Assembly: GCA_002104945.1 (NCBI GenBank)
Contig: MCFH01000049.1
Location: 1 to 64,000 of the forward strand
From: Piromyces finnis
Taxonomy: Eukaryota; Neocallimastigomycota; Neocallimastigomycetes; Neocallimastigales; Neocallimastigaceae
Direction: 5' to 3'
Length of the DNA stretch: 64,000 nt
The position numbers were made by a program, and so were the translations under genes. Numbering within the stretch: position 1 is the stretch's first letter; each line of letters starts with the position of its first letter. Below, in pieces: positions 61,986 through 64,000 of the stretch. Below the pieces are notes generated by a model, which was given only the letters and a program-made list of their open reading frames with translations, had not been told where the DNA came from and made no database searches.

Positions 61986-64000
61986 TTATCTTCCTGTGCA
62001 ATTAGATATTTGAACATTTTTTAGATTACTAGGCATTGTACTATTTCTATTTCCATTTTCGTAGATTTTTTTTTTGGTTTTTAAATATATTAATACTATT
62101 ACTATAATAAGTATTATAATGCATATTGCTATTATAATAATAGTTACAAGTGATGAATCATTATCTCCAGTATTTAATAATGGGTTATTTGATACATTTC
62201 TTAATATTTAAATTTAAAGTTATAAATAAAAATTATTATTATTTAATATGCTTATATATATTTTTCCTAAAATATATTTATATTTATATTAATAATAAAG
62301 ATTAATTACAATTTTATATCCATCTTCTTTATTTTTTTTGGAATTGAACCACTTAAATTATTGTCTGCTAAATTTCTATTATTTATACCAAAAAAAAATT
62401 ATAATAAATATTAAATATTATAGGTTATATTTAATTATACTATAAATATATCTTTATTACAAAGATTTTAAATTAGTTAGATCTCCAAGTTCAGGTGGAA
62501 TAGACCCTGTTAATTTATTTTCAGATAATAGTCTATTTTATATAAAAGTAAAATATTAACTATGAAATGGTTGTTACTAGTCTATTATTATTAATATAAA
62601 ATAAATTACAATTTTTCCAATTTAGACAATTTTCCTAGCTCAGAAGGAATAGAATCTACTAAATAATTACTAGATAAATCCCTAATAAATCAAATTAAGT
62701 TTAATTACAAAACATATAAATATTTTAAATTAATTAAAACAAAAAATATTGATAATTAATAATTACAAGGTTTTTAAATTAGCCAAATTTCCAAGTTCAA
62801 TAGGTATGGATCCTATTAAATCATTTGAATCAAGTTCTCTATTTAAAATAAAAATATAATTTGTGTGAAATAATATCAGAATAAAAAAATTTTATATATA
62901 ATTATATTATCAAATATCATTTAGAATGTTTATATATAAATAATAATATTTTAATTTATTATTTTTTTTTATATTTACAAATTCTTTAATTTCGATAATT
63001 TTCCTAGTTCTGGAGGTATATGACCGGATAAAGTATTATTAGAAAAATCCCTATTTTATATTTCGTTTTAAAATAATATATTAATTAATAAGTAAAAGAT
63101 AATAATAAATAATAATTATTATTATTTTAATATTAAAACGATTATAATTACATTCTTTCTAATTTCGATAAATTTCCAAGTTCAGGTGGTATTTCACCAC
63201 TTAATTCATTTTGATCAACAACACTTTTACAAATAAAAATAATAAATTTAATAAAAATAATAAACTATTATAAAACAGTTTTTAATTAATTACATTGTTT
63301 TTAAATTTGATAATTTTCCAAATGAAGAAGGAATTGGTCCTGCTATAGAACATCTTGAAAAATACCTATTATAAATAGAATTATAGATAAATTAATAATA
63401 ATAGATTATAATAATACCTTAATACTTTTTTTTTCATTTTTCTTTAATAAATATTTAATAAACATTTACATTTCTTGTAAATTTGATAAATTTCCAAGTT
63501 CAGATGGTATAGTACCATTAATATATTTTCCATGTAAATATCTATTACAGATTAAAATAAAGTATTATTCTTTTTATGAATATTCTACATAATAATATAA
63601 TATAATATAATATTAATAAACAATTTTAATAAATACATATAAAACAATTTTGGTAAATTTCCTAGTTCAGGTGGTATTGTACTAGTTAATTTATCTGCAT
63701 ATATATATCTGTTTAATAATTAGAAATAATAGTAATGTAAGTAAAAAAAACATATTTGAACAATAATAAGAATTATTAATAATTACAAGTATTCTAAATT
63801 TGTTAAATTCCCTAACTCAGGTGGTATGGAACCTCTTATATTATCTCCACATATACTCCTATTTCCAAGTTGTAAATATAAATATTATAAATATTATAAT
63901 AATTTTTTGCCACAAATATCATAATTGTTACATAATTACAAATATGTTAAATTAGTTAAACTTCCAAGTTCAGGTGGTATATAGCTGTTTAAAATTAAAT
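61986..64000 (-). CDS. R4: LRR receptor-like protein, 3' part (12 exons; 5' end outside window)
   Basis: Exon 14 (62199-61986) encodes stalk, TM helix and a 46-residue tail ending NCTGR. Exon 13 is 62375-62310. 72-nt LRR exons: 62532-62461, 62681-62610, 62838-62767, 63050-62979, 63223-63152, 63365-63294, 63541-63470, 63708-63637, 63858-63787. The half-repeat exon 63984-63940 follows. No stop or frame break was found in these twelve exons. The first two exons (signal peptide and CC cap) must lie beyond 64000. Exon order corresponds one to one with R1-R3. The 3' end from about 62075 to 62520 is almost identical to R3, suggesting recent duplication or gene conversion. Inferred role: surface recognition receptor, as for R1. 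Confidence 0.88.
62075..62520 (-). repeat. Near-identical 3' segment shared by R4 and R3
   Basis: Matches 54690-55140 through exon 14, intron 13, exon 13, intron 12 and much of exon 12, introns included, with only scattered differences (for example one synonymous change in the TM exon). The tails outside this block differ, so the homogenised tract has sharp limits. Confidence 0.85.

Overview
The window looks like the nuclear genome of an anaerobic gut fungus (Neocallimastigomycota). I infer this from the extreme A+T content, the poly-A/poly-T tracts and microsatellites, and the many short introns with GTAAGT/GTATGT-type donors and TAG/AAG acceptors. The gene content agrees: a secreted protein with two CBM18 chitin-binding domains, a decayed DUF1703-type PD-(D/E)XK nuclease of a kind common in these fungi, many leucine-rich-repeat (LRR) genes, and non-LTR retrotransposon pieces that are visibly less A+T-rich than their surroundings. 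No species can be named from this alone.

Left third (1-22 kb). A pair of nearly identical ~1.1 kb inverted repeats (1190-2312 and 12990-14170) encloses a second, nested ~0.74 kb inverted repeat pair (2408-3145 and 6418-7155) and one intact intronless gene (8246-10414) for a 722-residue cytosolic LRR protein. A frameshifted paralogue of that gene lies at 16452-18985. The rest is gene-poor.

Middle (22-34 kb). A small family of four-exon membrane proteins carries an acylation-type N-terminus (MGFF.KC.CC): intact copies at 22265-23269 and 30054-31012, a broken one at 28624. Between them are a minus-strand tandem pair of 4-TM proteins (24172-25816; the downstream copy has no ATG), a decayed Cys-rich single-TM gene and the nuclease remnant.

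Right half (34-64 kb), all minus strand. A 28-exon gene (39373 to 33908) predicts an 899-residue secreted protein: signal peptide, 26 LRRs each on its own 60-69 nt exon, a Cys motif, a Thr/Ser linker and two CBM18 domains. After a decayed LRR/Cys-rich locus (41-43.3 kb) comes a tandem array of four plant-type LRR receptor-like membrane proteins (R1 47852-45387, R2 53611-51067, R3 57292-54616, R4 running off the window edge to 61986). Each has a signal peptide, a CC..C LRR cap, 24-residue LRRs on 72-nt exons, one TM helix and a short tail without kinase. All LRR introns are phase 2. LINE fragments (57.8-61.5 kb) sit in the R3-R4 interval, and another inverted repeat pair (43970-44666 and 59818-60511) brackets R1-R3.

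Together the locus is rich in recognition-type proteins at three locations: cytosolic LRR, plasma-membrane LRR receptors, and a secreted LRR that could anchor to chitin. A shared role in sensing or adhesion is inference. The exon models rest on splice consensus, exon length periodicity and the fact that the summed coding lengths are whole codons (2700, 1179 and 1197 nt).
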